DNA of 64,000 nt, taken from positions 4,958,001 to 5,022,000 of the forward strand of contig NC_064238.1 of assembly GCF_023101765.2 (NCBI RefSeq), read 5' to 3'. The position numbers and the translations under genes are program-made. The stretch is from Spodoptera frugiperda (Eukaryota > Arthropoda > Insecta > Lepidoptera > Noctuidae). The notes under the pieces were generated by a model that saw only the letters and a list, made by a program, of their open reading frames with translations, ran no database searches and was not told the DNA's origin. Positions 22,301-35,582 of the stretch are shown piece by piece (the stretch's first letter is position 1; the number at the start of each line of letters is the position of its first letter).

Positions 22301-25029
22301 TCCTCTAATAATATCTTCTAATTTATTTCGTTGCGAGATCCAAGACAGTCATTCATGTCCCTGTGACGCGCCGGACTTCAGTATTCCGGTGTCTTCATGG
22401 TTGTGTCTACTGTAGATCCTGGCTTACAGGAGTTGCAGCGGTTTTGGGAGGTTGTGGCAGGCTTGTCCTATAGAAAACAAAGAAAAATATGCTTTAATAA
22501 AAGTAATTAAGGTAACTTTTCAAATGACAACAAGTGAGATTATATCGTCCAATATGATATTCGACAATGCAAAAAAGTGGTATGTTCAGAATTTTCAAAT
22601 GCTGTATACACTAAACTATTCACAATCAACTAAAACATAGCAATACAAATGATAACACATTCCACATAAATGATAACACATTCCATAAAGAACGTCACAT
22701 TATTTTCTTATATTGGAGAATAGAATGTAAATCCGATCCACATTTCTTGAATCCATGGTATACGTTGAAGGTTGCAGCCGGTTGCAATGTTATGACACCT
22801 AATATACGCTGAGCACGCGATTCCGTGTGCTTTACTTTGCCACTGTTTAATGTGCTGCTGAAACGGTCGAGCGTGTTGAATAGCCGATTTGCGATTGATG
22901 CTATTAATCTACGGAAAAAGGCAGTCGTACTTGTACAAGCAATTCTATTCATTTTTATTGTCGTTTCTCATGTTTGTTTTGCGTGAAGGGAGTTTATGTC
23001 GGTTTGGTGAAGTATTGAAATTGAAGTGGGGTTAAAGGATTTAAATGATTATATTATTTCATAATAGTTATGTGTCAGCGCATCTGATGAACATTAAACA
23101 CTTTATGGAGCAATACTTTAAGTGGAAAGCGATTAAATTCAACACAAAAAGCATTTAAAAGTAAAGCATTGTTACTGTGAAATTAAAATTACACCACAAT
23201 CTGTATCCACGAGCGATAAATGTAGCAAGTGTTAATTAGTTTACAGTTGGTGACAATGCAAAAGTTGTTAATTTTGTAGTGCCCAGCCATGGAGCCATGA
23301 GCCACGAGCACGTTCCCGTAGGGCATCCGAATATAACAAACAATTAATTAAAAGCCGACTGTAATTACGAGAATACTCTCGCAACATATGTTTGCGGCAA
23401 ATAAAAAGCATTACTGGACATTTCGACATGAAAACGCGATTTTTAATTGGCCTTTTTTATGACGGCGCAGCGAGGGCAATGGCGGCGTATGGTTCTTCAA
23501 ATGTCATGTTGTTACTCCACTCCATATTATTGATACTTGCTGCCTACTATTTTCTCTCCCCTACGGGAAAACCTCGTTTAATAGCAAGGTATGTGTAAAG
23601 TATCTAATGCACGCGCGCTAGTCTGAGAACGAGCAAGATGTAAGATCATCAAATGTTTTGAAATAATAACATAATAGCTCTTTTACCACCCATATCTTAT
23701 ATAATGAGGAACAGTTTCCAATACCTTTACATTAAAATAGTAATGACTTATTTCCGACAATAACAATAACACTACAAAATAAAAAGCATAACTCAAACAC
23801 AGTACAGGACAACTAACAATGAGTGGACGTTCACTTATTGAGCACATATTTACCCAACAACGGTCCATTAATCAATTTTTGCATTTTTAATTCACCCCTC
23901 ATTATTTGTCCGTGAATTTCATTTCCACTGTTGTTTCACCATTTTAAAATTTAAGCCCAGTCTGCCCTCCAAAACGCGCATTTCCAAGTAATTTACAATT
24001 TATCATGTTCCCAATAAATGAGCAAATATTTTTCATTTGTTAAGCCACTTGTAATTAATATATGTGAAATTTTTATTAAGCTGCGGTTGTTTAATAATGG
24101 TGAAAGCTTTGCCTTTATATTTATTAATTAATAGTTCGCATTGCTTCTGTGATATAAGTAGAGATATCGATGTGCGTTAATTAAATTGTTTGATAGAAAT
24201 TCTCGTTTTTCACATTTGTACCGTAATATGCTGTTCTCGGGAATTAATTTAATTTGATCCGTTATGTATGAGAAATAATTGCTGTTGGGAATTTAATTGC
24301 GTATTGTTTGTGCATTCCTCTTGTGTTATGATAAATGCTTAGGCTACAATATTGGTGTATTGGTAGTTTTCATTGATATAACTATGAGTAATTATTATTA
24401 TTTAATAAGCACTTTATTTTACACTATTTAGTACTTTGATATAAATATTTGACTTTGATAGATATGATTTTTTGACTCAAATATGTACTATACAATTATG
24501 TATTATTCACAAAAAGTACTCATACGATAAAAAATTGTTTAGTCAGATAGAATTATTCACTAGAAGACTTTATGCACATTACTAGCTCTATACAGCTACT
24601 TGTATTGTTTAATCAACAGCTACACAGTACTTAGTAAAAACTACTGAAAATAGTCGCTTCAAAATAAAACACCAAACACAAAACTGCAGAATTTTAACCA
24701 TTTAAATCACAAGAGGCATAGCAGAGTTGTACACAGCATCGGAACACAAGGACGGCACTGGAATAAAACATTTTATAAAATGTGAGCCACTACACTGTTT
24801 TGTCCACTTATGAACATCGCAGCTGAAGCGCTCGTTGTCCAGAATTCCAAACTAAAACCTGCATTTTTGACTGTTAAAGGTTTTTGCATGGAATGTGGCT
24901 AATAGTAGTTAGTCGTTGGATTGCTTTTAGTCCTTTACTTGTGTTGCATACTTCAGTTATAGGTATAAGTCAAAGCCTATTTATAGTATTTATGTTACCT
25001 CAATTAAATTATGTACATAATTCGACTTC
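19392..25029. other. non-coding stretch, no gene and few repeats seen
   Basis: A+T-rich sequence with short domain-less frames. Somewhat CpG-richer patches at 19720-19920, 20420-20470, 22080-22170 and 23370-23490 hold TTAAT or GATCGCG words and could be regulatory, without further support. Nothing else is recognised. Confidence 0.5.
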
Positions 25030-25226
25030 ACGGTTTGTGCGGTGACTGGCGGAAGCGTAGTAGCGTAGTGTGTATAGCGGGTTCGAATTCCTCTCGGAGC
25101 AACTCTTTGTTTGATCCACAAATTGTAATCTGGTTGTCATGTGTGTGTGAACTTGTTCCTATGTTTGTAAATGCAGCCACGTCAGAAGAAAATCCTAATG
25201 TGGGACAAAATGTTTTTTTTTTAAAA
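25030..25226 (+). mobile_element. SINE family 1 copy
   Basis: The head is diverged, with gcgggttcgaattcc in the B-box place. The body 'caactctttgtttgatccacaa' leads to tcatgtgtgtgtgaacttgt and an 'aatcctaatgtggg' end with a T run. The usual 'tttcgggtctgggt' block has partly decayed. Confidence 0.78.
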
Positions 25227-27397
25227 ACGTGTGCTGTGAATTTTGCTATAGAAAAAATATCAACATTTTAAAACCAAGTACTAATCAACCCTAGACAAGT
25301 GAGGTAACAATTTTACAACAATTGATACTATTGTATTAACATTAATTCAAATAAAACATAATTTTAGCCCATCCTAGTGCTAAATGCTCCACTTAATATT
25401 AAACGGTCGCCATGTAACGCTTCACTTTACATTTTTCGAAGCGGCTCCTCTTTGTAATTGATAAAGGCAGACGGCTACCGCCCATGACATGTTGTATTTA
25501 TGCGAATTTAAAAGCTTCCGACTCGCGGAGCTTAAATCTGAATTAATCCTGCGTTTTTTGATCACCCCTGTCGAAAATTTAATGGTCGTTATTTAATAAT
25601 CAATCTGAAATACATTTTAGACTGCGCGCTTTTGACGTACTTTTTGCAGAGATGTGTGTGTGTGTGTGTGTGTGTTGTAGAGCAGCGCTGTGACGTGTAA
25701 GTTTAAATTAATAAATGATTTTTAAAAGTACTTCGCATTAAATCTGTAATGTGTGCAATATTTTTGTGCCTGACTGATGTGTTATTATGCACGTTACCAA
25801 ACTCAAAGTCTTAAGATGTTCCTAATACAAAGTCTGCTTATTTGGTATAAGCACAAAGTTATGCGTGCATGGCTTGTACAGATAAGTTCACAAAGTAATC
25901 ATGTGCCAACTCTAACTCAGCGCTAAACACCTTAATAATCATGACAACTTGTTTCAACGTGGGCACAATGCTAACTAGTCAGACGCAACTTTAACCAAAC
26001 GCAATCATACACACAACCTGCTACGTCAAAAATGTTACACGAAATTACTCCTTATGATAATCAGGTTAAGGATGACAGACGCTTAAGAAGGTTGTAGAAC
26101 AAAGTTTGCACACGTGTACCCGAACTTAGGCTAACTTGGAGCTGTCAAATTTGTTTAGCGGTAAGGGAGGGCCGCTTAAGTTGCGAGGCAGAGCGCCGCC
26201 GGCGTATAACTAAGTGCTTACTTGCCTACAACTAAATTGTTACATTTGAGTTGTAAAATTAATGCTGCGATTTATGCGAGGCGGAAAGTTATTATTGGTT
26301 AGGTACATAACACAACTACTTCCCCACCAGAGTACGAGTTAAGGTTATTAAACTATTCAGCGATTTGTTTGCAGTAGGAAACCTCTCATAAATAGTTAGT
26401 CGAGTTGTTTACGAGAACTAGGCAAGTCGAAACGATCGCGTTACACAATAGGCATTCCTCAGGATTCCCTGGTCAGAGTTCGAGAGAAGCCTCGCAGGTG
26501 TGGGCGAGGGCTAATTACGGTAACTTGAAAAAAACAAACGGTAACACAATACCTCTGTATTGGTCTGCTCTTAAATTAAAAACCAATTTAAATATTTTTT
26601 CTAAGAGGTTTTATTTTACAGAAAGACCACAAGAGGGAAGTTTGTTTAAAATTGAGAGTGGTTCTGTGATAAATAAGTCCTCGAGACTAATAAAATTATA
26701 GATACTATTATATTATGTACAGTATATGACTTGATTTACTGATACGTACATAAACATTCAAATTCGTGCTCCGCAAGGATACATGAAGACTGTACTTACT
26801 GGGTGAATATCACTAAAACTCTAGCAGTTTTTTGGTGCAGGTAGAAAAACAAGTCATTCAAAAAAACGTACAAATATGTTACCGTGCACTAAATTTATCG
26901 TTACAGGGGTATAAACCATTACGTTGTGTAGATGGTTATAGCCTCACTTCTTGTCGAACCCTTTACCGATAAAAATCAATGACAAGCTATTTTGAAACAC
27001 CTGGCGTCGTCATTAACTTATAGGAGAAAATATTTTGATAGGCATAAACCTGAGATCTTTATGTTATGTGTTCTTAGAATACCTATCATCAGATTTTTAC
27101 CAAACATTTTTCGTGAATAAACAACAAAAAAACGTTGATATGCTGTTGCCTCGAAATAGCAACTTGAAATAAACGTAAAGGATACTAATTAATAGGCGTG
27201 AATTTTGTATTTTATAAGTGCAATTTCAATTGCTTATACATTATGCACATTTTTTAAACTACTAAAATAGTTTTGGTTGGGTTTCACACAGTCTTGCATA
27301 AGCCAATAGCCATAAAAGTTAAGTTAACAAGTTAACTAAAGGTTATTTGTAGATTAGTGACTTTCTTACCTAGATCAGCATGTCTTTGATTAATTTT
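25227..27397. other. non-coding stretch with a (TG)11 microsatellite
   Basis: The (TG)11 tract is at 25653-25674. A CpG-richer patch is at 26160-26210 ('ggagggccgcttaagttgcg'). A 98-codon plus frame at 26405-26701 has no recognisable domain, no signal peptide and no splice support. Otherwise featureless. Confidence 0.5.
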
Positions 27398-27572
27398 TAC
27401 CGACTTCAAAAAAGGGAGATTCATATCAAAATAATATAACTTAGTGGTCACAAAATTGTATACAGCTTACATCAATTTGTATCCTATCAGTAGGAGGATA
27501 ACGTGTACTTATAATAGTATTTTTTGCTTCACTTTTTAAAGTCATTGGTTTTTTAAAGTCGGTTTTTTTTTC
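27398..27572. repeat. interspersed repeat with inverted ends (family R5)
   Basis: It starts taccgacttcaaaaaaggga and ends 'ttttttaaagtcggttttttt', so the ends are inverted relative to each other. 'ccgacttcaaaaaaggagg' ends are widespread in Lepidoptera. A related start occurs at 28655. No coding capacity. Confidence 0.6.
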
Positions 27573-27910
27573 AAAGTAGCTATGACGTACGACTTGATAA
27601 CTGCTACTTTTTTCTCCTTCAACCCTTACAAGATCTACCTTTCAGCACCAAAGTCCGCGGCAGCACATAAAACAAAATCAGCAAGACGATAAGGGTCGTT
27701 TCGCTCTGCGTCATATTTCACAAAGTGCCCTAAGTTCGGCAGTTAACTCACACGGTTATGGCCCTGTTAACACGTGTTCAGCTCTATATTGTTTGTGCTT
27801 CACGTAAACTAAATCATTGGGTGAGAAAAAATGTTCGAAGTTTCAAAGTTATGATGTTCTTGTAATGTATACATACGTATCCTGATGAATGTTGGAAGAT
27901 AAACTTAGAC

Positions 27911-28112
27911 TTGCTGCTTTTCCACCAAAGATGTGCCATGCTATGTTGCTGTGGATGAGTTTGGCTTCCACTAATCATATTTATTGGTACACAGATCTTG
28001 GCACTGGTGGAAACGGAGTCAGCTATGCTATGTTTTTTTATATGGAAAGATGCGTGCAATGGATGTGTGCTATGGATGGCTTCCCTACTATAAATAGCTT
28101 ACTAGAGCTGCG
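27911..28112. mobile_element. truncated copy of the 14.88-kb MITE, broken by a SINE
   Basis: It begins tgctgcttttccaccaaaga and proceeds through 'gtgccatgctatgttgctgtgg', 'ctggtggaaacgg', 'aaagatgcgtgcaatggat' and 'ggcttccctacta' to 'gagctgcgcgg'. This is the order of the reverse complement of 14882-15207. It stops where the SINE at 28113 starts, and the other half is not found beyond that SINE. Confidence 0.82.
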
Positions 28113-28298
28113 CGGTTAGCGCGGTGGCTGGGCAACTGGCTACGGTGCTACGTGTATTGGATTCGATTCCAGCACAGACCAACTCTTTGTGTGATCCACA
28201 AATTGTTGTTTCGGGTCTGGGCGTTATGTTCATGTAAACTTTTATCCTAGTAAACACACGACACAGGAGAAAATGCTAGTGCGAGGCAACGTTTTTTA
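28113..28298 (+). mobile_element. SINE family 1 copy inserted next to or into a MITE
   Basis: The tRNA-like head has tggctgggcaactgg and B-box-like ggattcgattccagc. The body 'caactctttgtgtgatccac' leads to ttgttgtttcgggtctgggc and a 'cacgacacagg...tgctagtgcgagg' end. It abuts the MITE remnant at 27911-28112. Confidence 0.82.
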
Positions 28299-28654
28299 GG
28301 CACTAATTATTTAATAAACACTCAAATAATTAGATGCTATTTCTGAGCATAAAAACATTTAAAACCTTCATAATGATAATTTAGCACCATTCATCCGTGG
28401 AAAACAACACAGGTATAAAATTTAATGCACAGGATTAAGACGGTATAAGTTAAAAAGTGTATAAAGAGAATACCGTGGAATCTCGTCGCAATCGTTAGGA
28501 AAATAAAAAGTCCGCCAATATTTTCCGGTAAGCTCGGAAACGAGCCAAAACGTATTTACACGAGGTAGAAATAAAATGCTTAGGTATGGTCCACCGATGT
28601 TGGTTCCGTATACAATTTTGTTGAAAATTATGATCGTAAAATTTTTAACTGACT

Positions 28655-28800
28655 TAAAGAAAAGGAGGTTCTCAGTTTGACATGTATGAATGTTTGTGCG
28701 CGATTGTCTCGCGTTTGGTTGAACCCGATTTTGATGCAGTTTTCGAAAAAGTATTTTTCAGACTTAGGATAAGGTTTTAGATATATTACTCGACTTACAA
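28655..28800 (+). repeat. interspersed repeat fragment (family R5-like)
   Basis: Contains ctgacttaaagaaaaggagg, then 'ttctcagtttgacatgtatgaatg', gtttgtgcgcgattgtctcg and 'gttgaacccgattttgatgcagtttt'. This word order is common in lepidopteran repeats. It is old and without a frame. Confidence 0.55.
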
Positions 28801-29959
28801 AAATGCAGGTTCATACGCTTTAACTTTTAAAGACGGTTCCCAGAACAAGGTAGTCTCTTAAAAATAGGAAATTCTTTAGATTTCATATTATTATTTTGTT
28901 GTCTGTAAAATAAAATACAGTCACGGATCTCCAAACAAAATAGCAGGAAGTTTTTATCAGCTGACTGCATAGTTATAAATGGTGCACGATGCACGTGGTA
29001 CGGCAGCGGCAGGTTGGAACAAATGGAGCCGTGCGTTCATTCCTAGAACGGTTTAATTAATGTCCATTTGTTAGCATATTTACCTACCTGCAGGTAATTA
29101 TTCACTTTTACTTTGTTTCATACTCCTACTTTTATCACTAATTTAGGTAGCAATTTGTGAAACAATTCTGTTTTTATATGCCTTAATTCCGAGAGAAATT
29201 AGTTTTACTACAATTCTTAAATCAGTTTAGATTCGATTAGTTGATTGTTTTTTTATTATTATTGCACTTGATACTTAGAAACGTGAACACGTCAATGGGG
29301 TGCTAAGTATTATTGAGTCTTGCAATTTAGTACACTGATGTCACTTGTACCTTATGTGTAAGGCTGACTTATTAATTGACGCTAATGACACAAAGAAAAT
29401 TTTGTGTTATCCAAATGCAGATGTACTTAGGCTTTGTACCCGCTTGCATTCAAGTAGACAACTAGTATAATCTTCGATGCTGCTACTAAAATGAGATATC
29501 TGTCTGAAATGGCATGATCTTAGCTTACTCTTATGTATAGACGCTATGATCTTATAAACATTTCTTCGTGGAAAAATTATATACCACTACCTTACCTAAA
29601 GATACCTGTCCTTTTTCAATCACATACTAAATAAGATATCAAAAGAGGTTTCAACTCGGATAGGTAGCGAGTTCTTGAGAAAATTTTCATAAGAGTTGGG
29701 TAAAGCGTTGCTCGGGGCGACAGCGGACTCGCTTCAGATCACTTTGTAGTATTAAACGAGCCTTTATCGAAACAGTGGACTCACTGCGCACCGGACAAGG
29801 GTATGTCGGTAGAATGTAACTGGTTGCTTCGAGAAAATATTGTAATATGGTATGTTTTTTTTATTTTTTAAGATAATTTATTTTAGTAAGAAGAAACTGT
29901 ATGGATAAAAGATTGCTAGATGATTGAAGGTAGTGATTGCTGAAACATTTTTTTAAACA

Positions 29960-29996
29960 ACACTTATCGCAAACTATTTCCGTTTGCGATAAGTGT
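29960..29996. repeat. perfect 15-bp inverted repeat (hairpin) with 7-base loop
   Basis: ACACTTATCGCAAAC (29960-29974) and GTTTGCGATAAGTGT (29982-29996) are exact inverses around TATTTCC. The stem is shorter than a normal miRNA precursor and matches no miRNA I know. It could be a fold-back remnant or a paired protein-binding site with GATAAG/CTTATC in each arm. Confidence 0.9.
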
Positions 29997-30184
29997 AGAT
30001 GGATGTTTTTCATCTATTGTAATGTTATGTTATCATGTCAATGAATGTTAATTAATGACAAGTCAATTTAGTAAGTAATTCATATGTTACTTACTATTAA
30101 AAAAGTATAATATGTACACATTTTTTTCTATAAAATAAATCTTAACTTACACAAAAATATCTGAGACGAAACAGTTTACGTGTT

Positions 30185-30400
30185 ATCAAGCTTCGAGTAT
30201 CAGTAAAGACGTCACGTCGCCGTCGCCATGAATAAGTGTAGTGGAGCGTGAACAACTTGACAGTATCATATCTGAGGCCCGCTGCGCCCGGTCCGTCAGG
30301 TCCCGGCGCCGCCTCGACGCCAAATCAAACTTTATTGGACATTTTTCATTTACCTCGAAAACCCTCAACCAAGCTATGCTGAAAATTGACCTGTGTGTGA
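30185..30400. promoter_or_regulatory. candidate regulatory island or unrecognised exon
   Basis: CpG-rich (gacgtcacgtcgccgtcgcc, 'ggcccgctgcgcccggtccg'), with open frames on both strands (91 codons plus, 87 codons minus). Neither has a known motif. Openness on both strands suggests G+C content rather than coding. Confidence 0.2.
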
Positions 30401-31429
30401 TTCCTGGGAAACGCAATATTGTACGAATACCTCTGCTAACTAGAATCATATTGGTTTTTCTTTCAATTAACGCAAAATTTTATTGCGTATTTGCGTTATT
30501 ACAACAACTGTTGTAATTGAAATTCGGTGTGCTGTTTTTATTTTGTTTTTTTTTTCTATGTTAGTTTATACATATTTATTTTTGATGAAATATAAATGTT
30601 TTAATGTTAGTTACGCTTTTTTCCAGTATCAACGTAACCAATAAACAATAAAAATTACCTTGTAAACTTATTTAAAAAAATCGTATCTAATAGAATTATG
30701 AATGGTGTTACAAAGAATACGGAATACATATCATATTATCATATGGCATATGATATAGTTAGATTTTCTAAATTCTACATATCTCTACAGATGGTTTCCA
30801 TAACACCCTGTAATATAACAAAAATTCCGACATCATATTTCAACATGAAACTGGAAATATTTACTACAAAGGGAAATGCAAGATTCTTGGAAATAAAATG
30901 AGTAAAACGTGGACGATTTCCTCGTATGGACGTATGTATGAGGACGATTTCCGAAATGTGTTTACAATGAGGGCCGGCCGGTGGACGCGACATATTTCAT
31001 TATTGCTAAGAAATGCCTCCAACTCCATAAAAATGGAACGACGCGAAACTGTACTGTTGAACACAGAAATGGTCTAGAAATTTTACATGATTGCTTTGAA
31101 CCAAAACATTTTGCAATAATAGTTTTATTAATAAGTTAGCATATAAGATTTTTAAAATATGCGAAAACTAAAAAAATCTGCAATAACATGGACAAGTATT
31201 TTAGATAATTAATTGTCATCACTTACACGCAAGATGACTTAATTTATGTTTCGTCGTTATATTTATGTTATGGCGATACCGTTATCACCGAATATATCGA
31301 ATACTCAAAATAAAGAGAAACGATACAGTGCATGTAAAATGATACTTACCACAATTTGTTTAAAATAATATATTGTAACAAAACAACACAACCAATGACA
31401 ATAATAATTTTCTAAAATCACTCTACCAA

Positions 31430-31690
31430 ATAATTCGCAACACTTGTGTGCCCGACTGTCCCAAAGCTCCCGTTGCGTCTGGCCGTACGTCCGCGCCGTC
31501 CGCGTCCACCCTACACTTCCGGTCACTATATAATAAAGTTATTCTCGTTCTTTCGATAAACTTCACTTTGTCCGCCGATAAATTACCGGGTCACATTCGC
31601 GGAAGTTGTCCCGGACTCGCCAAATATTGGCTTAACTTGAAGAATGGACACAAAGCTCGTCCCGGGATTTTATATGAATTATGTTTTATA
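31430..31690. promoter_or_regulatory. candidate regulatory island
   Basis: G+C-richer tract (gcgtctggccgtacgtccgc, 'ttaccgggtcacattcgcgg', 'gctcgtcccgggatttta') with a stop-free 96-codon plus frame that lacks domains. Regulatory character is inferred from composition. Confidence 0.2.
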
Positions 31691-32119
31691 TGTAACTTCA
31701 AACAATATGAGATAAGGATAATGTTGTTTTATGTTTGATTTATTTGTTACAAATGTATGTGTTTTATAATGTAAATAAAAGGACCTTTATTATTACATGA
31801 TATTTTTTACAGTTTATATTCATTTAAGCATGTTTTATTTTTTTATTATATTTTCACATAATAACAGTGCAGTTCAATAATTTACATGTGATACTGAGGC
31901 TAATAAATGACATTGTAGCTAATTCACTAATCATTTGAACTATAAACACACATTAAATAATAATTAAGAAAACGAAACTAACAAACGATCCAAACAATTC
32001 CTTACCCCAGCCAAAGTAAAGTGAGCAATAACTCACACATACAAAGAGGTGTATTGGCAATACAGCCTTGTCCAAACAGTTCAAAGCTGGTTATTTTCGT
32101 TCTCAGTTGAACGTTTTTC

Positions 32120-32235
32120 TCTGTGGTGTGCTACGCTAAATTGGTCGCCGCGTGTAGGCCGCGTAGCGGTTTGGCGTAGATGCCGCTACGCCATCCACAG
32201 CGGCTACGAGGAGCTACGAAAATAATTTGTTTGCT
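32120..32235. repeat. interspersed repeat rich in gctacg/cgtagc words
   Basis: Contains 'gtgtgctacgctaaattggt', gccgcgtagcggtttggcgt, 'gccgctacgccatccacagc' and ggctacgaggagctacgaa. Related words occur at 44036-44100 and 16360-16440. Probably remains of a non-autonomous DNA element; its ends cannot be set. Confidence 0.45.
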
Positions 32236-35200
32236 ACGAATATTCTTCCATAATATTATTTATTTTTAATTCATTATTTAGTCTAAACTTACATTTGTTA
32301 AATATTTTTTGTAAGTATTATTAATGTTAAATTTAGACTAAATTAAAATATGTACATTAATATTTTTGAAATGTATAATACATTTTCCAAACTAACTATA
32401 TAAAACAAAATATTTCAAAAAGATATGCTTTTTTATGTATTAGTAATGACATATTTATAGAAGTTTATTTTAATCATAATTGTTATACAATCAATAAATA
32501 ATCCAGTTCTGTATTGCACGCTACTAACAGACTACAGTAGTACAAGTGGAACTGTTGAAAGTTGCCTCCTCCTCCGCTTCGCGGCTGAAATGTTTGCGGG
32601 AGATATCCCTGGATCTGATGGTGCGGCACTAATGCCGTATGAATGAAATTTACTGTCAATATCTGAGGCCCGCATGCGGCTTTGTGACGCAAACTGTCCT
32701 CTTTTATACCCTCCATTATTCCTCTTTTTATTTTTCCCTTTGCATTTTTCAGTGTATTTATTTATGAGTCGCCGGTCTTTTATTTTATAGATCCGGTTTC
32801 ATTGGCTATTTGGATTCTATGTCTGTGAATTAAAAATTATCTTGGTTTCTCTTCTTTTTGTGTCTGCCTGTCTGGTTAAAATAATTTGCATATTTTTGTC
32901 AATTGTCTATTTTAATTTGGCTGACTCATTTGTTACATGTGCGATACAAACTGAAGCTATTGGTACCAGTGTAATTTATATTAATACAACACTACTAAAA
33001 TCCAATAACAGACGAAAGATACGTTACAAAAATCCCTAACTTATTCATAACACGAGACATGAGCATTAATCTTTATATTTCTATAAACACAGCGTTTATC
33101 TTCACGAATGTCGGGACTTACCTCAACTGACTGTTAAATAATGATCACGAAACCCCACGTAGTAATAAGCACCCCTATAATTTGTCCGGGATTATCGTGA
33201 GACGGTGCGAGGTGAATCCCGGCGATTAGTCACAAGTATCGCGGGATTCGCAGGCGACGGGATTCGGCTTATCTTCAGTAAGAACGTACGAGAGACGAAT
33301 ACTGAACGGCTGATACTCAATTAGGTATTCAGGTAAAGGTGTAGAATTACCCAGATTGTGTATTAATATTGACGTGGAAAGATTATGAGGAATGATAACA
33401 GTAGCTCGTTAAGAAATCCTGTGCGTGCTTGCAGACTATTTTGCTTGCTTACGTGTAAAATATTGTGTGTATGTATGAGAATATGTATGTGTTTAACATT
33501 TATGTTCTTGTACATAAATGTGCAATGTTGCACAAGGTACTTATGTATACTCTACCTATAGGTATAATAATTTTCCAGGCCATAAGTTTCATATTTTTTA
33601 CATTAAATGTCTTGTCTTAACATAATGTAAATGAATACTTGGCTGTAGTCTTTATATCCGAAAACTTGCAGTCATATCATAATATGTCATCAGGATTCTA
33701 AAAAATCTTTTCTTTTTTATAAAACTCGACCTAAAATTCGTATTATTCAAACCTTAATCACAGTATCAACAGTAAAATTCCTCGAAGGAAATTTGAGGTG
33801 AGCGGTTTGCCTCGGGTTGAGCAATTAATTCAGTCGCGGCGTCGAGCGCAGGTCGGTTGCGGTTCGATGCCCGCGCCAAGCGATGCGACCCCTGTCTTTA
33901 CCGCGTGCTACTCCCATATGCCTCAGCGAATCTTGTTGCTAATATCTACGTCCTAACTTTGATATTAATTTTATGTTATGAATAGCTATACAATTATGTT
34001 GAATTCTCTTAAAAAAAGTAAAAGCTATTGTATATTTTTAGATTTTTTTATTATTTATTCATTACAGTTTGACATTAGATTCAATATAGTATACTTTTAT
34101 AAAATTGATACTGAAACGTAAAAATAACTTTAAAACATTTACATCACAACTCCATCTCCGCATAACACAACCCCGATCACATCAACTGTAATTTCCAGAA
34201 ACATACCGGAGCGCAATATTTCTAAGTCAACCGCAGCATCGCGGATATCGGCCGGACGTCCACAGGCACGATAATTACGGCGCACCTCAGACACGCGCCG
34301 CAATTAATTCCTGTCCGCACTCCCGCGGCTCTTCTGCTGCGGTGTGCGCTGTCCCCGACACAGCCAGAATCCCGACGAGGACATCCCCACCGAACTATGT
34401 CTCTATTAGCTTATTGACTGAATTACGCAGATAATGCAAGTGTATTACGTATCATTATCTACATATATGTGCGTACTTGTATATACCTGTGAGTATTGTA
34501 GTCAGTTAGGTTTAGAATATCATAATGATGATTATGCTGTACAAATCTGGCATTTATGTTTTGCTTATTATGCGCTATAAAATCACTTTTCTATGTTATA
34601 TTTTTTCAGCATTTTGTAACTAACAAAATAAAGATCCTGATGTCTTTTCTAGTACAAATATATGAAAGGATACTAATGGTGTTAAGTCTTGAAGTAGTCA
34701 GTAATAAATAAATAAAACGAAATTATTAAAACGTACAAATTACACTGAGAGAATCGGCGACTCTTTAGAAAATTAATTACCGAACCAATTATTACGGCAA
34801 CGAACTACATGTGTGCCCAAAATATCAATTAGCCGCGTCCCAACGCCACGAACAAAAGATATAGCGTCCCTAATGAATTCGTAATCTCCGTAATCTGTTC
34901 AATGAGAAATGGCGTATTCGAAATAGCGGCGGCTGCAAACAAATTAAACCTTCCCAAAAATGAATTTATCACGTAGGACGGGTTACCTAACTATTCATTT
35001 GTAGCGCTTGTTTGAACAATGTGCGGAGGCGTGCCCGCGTCGCCTTTTATTGTGATCGCCACTTGTTTGCCTCGATATATCATCGATTTATTTGGCAGCT
35101 TTATGTCGTTGTAATTCACCTTCAATTCTTTACCTGCGATTGTGTTTAACAACGCACATTTGAAAAAAAAATACGACTTGGTTCACTTTTATTTTTTGGA

Positions 35201-35254
35201 TACTTAAAATTATTTTACTGCAGGGAAAATGCATATAAAATATATAAATAATAT
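32236..35254. other. non-coding stretch with several CpG islands
   Basis: Islands at 33160-33300 ('gaatcccggcgattagtcac'), 33780-33940 (cagtcgcggcgtcgagcgca) and 34190-34400 (tcgcggatatcggccggacg, 'cggcgcacctcagacacgcgcc') contrast with A+T-rich flanks. 34730-34950 has 'ggcgtattcgaaatagcggcgg'. No frame or repeat family was recognised; regulatory function is possible but unsupported. Confidence 0.45.
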
Positions 35255-35371
35255 ACACAATTTGTTATTTCGGGTCTGGGTGTCAAATGTATGTGAAATT
35301 GTATACTTGTAAACGTAGCCACGACATAAGGAGTAAGTAATAGAGTGGTGCAACATTTCTTAAAAAAATAA
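35255..35371 (+). repeat. SINE family 1, 5'-truncated fragment
   Basis: It begins in the body (acaatttgttatttcgggtc + tgggtgtca) and runs to 'gccacgacataagg' and an A-rich end. The tRNA-like head is missing. Confidence 0.78.
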
Positions 35372-35582
35372 AGTACAATCTATTATGATCAGTTAACTCT
35401 GACTGTTGCAATTTTGTAAGGGAATCCAAACATATACTTAAATATACATATACCTACATAGAAAGTGATACGACAATTAGATGTATCCCCAAGAAACCTT
35501 CAGCGACGATTAGCACCAAATGTTACATGTTTGTCGTAGGGAAATTCAAAATATTTTAATTTAAGCGAGGTCCGGTAAGCTA

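Larger units (their letters stand above)
28801..32119. other. non-coding stretch with a perfect hairpin and two CpG islands
   Basis: The hairpin at 29960 and the islands at 30185 and 31430 are listed separately. A 'catatggcatatgatata' self-complementary patch is near 30740. No exon, promoter pair or repeat family is otherwise recognised. Confidence 0.5.

Noticed and set aside
29960..29996. miRNA precursor
   Set aside because: A 15-bp stem is too short for a Drosha/Dicer product and matches no insect miRNA I recognise.
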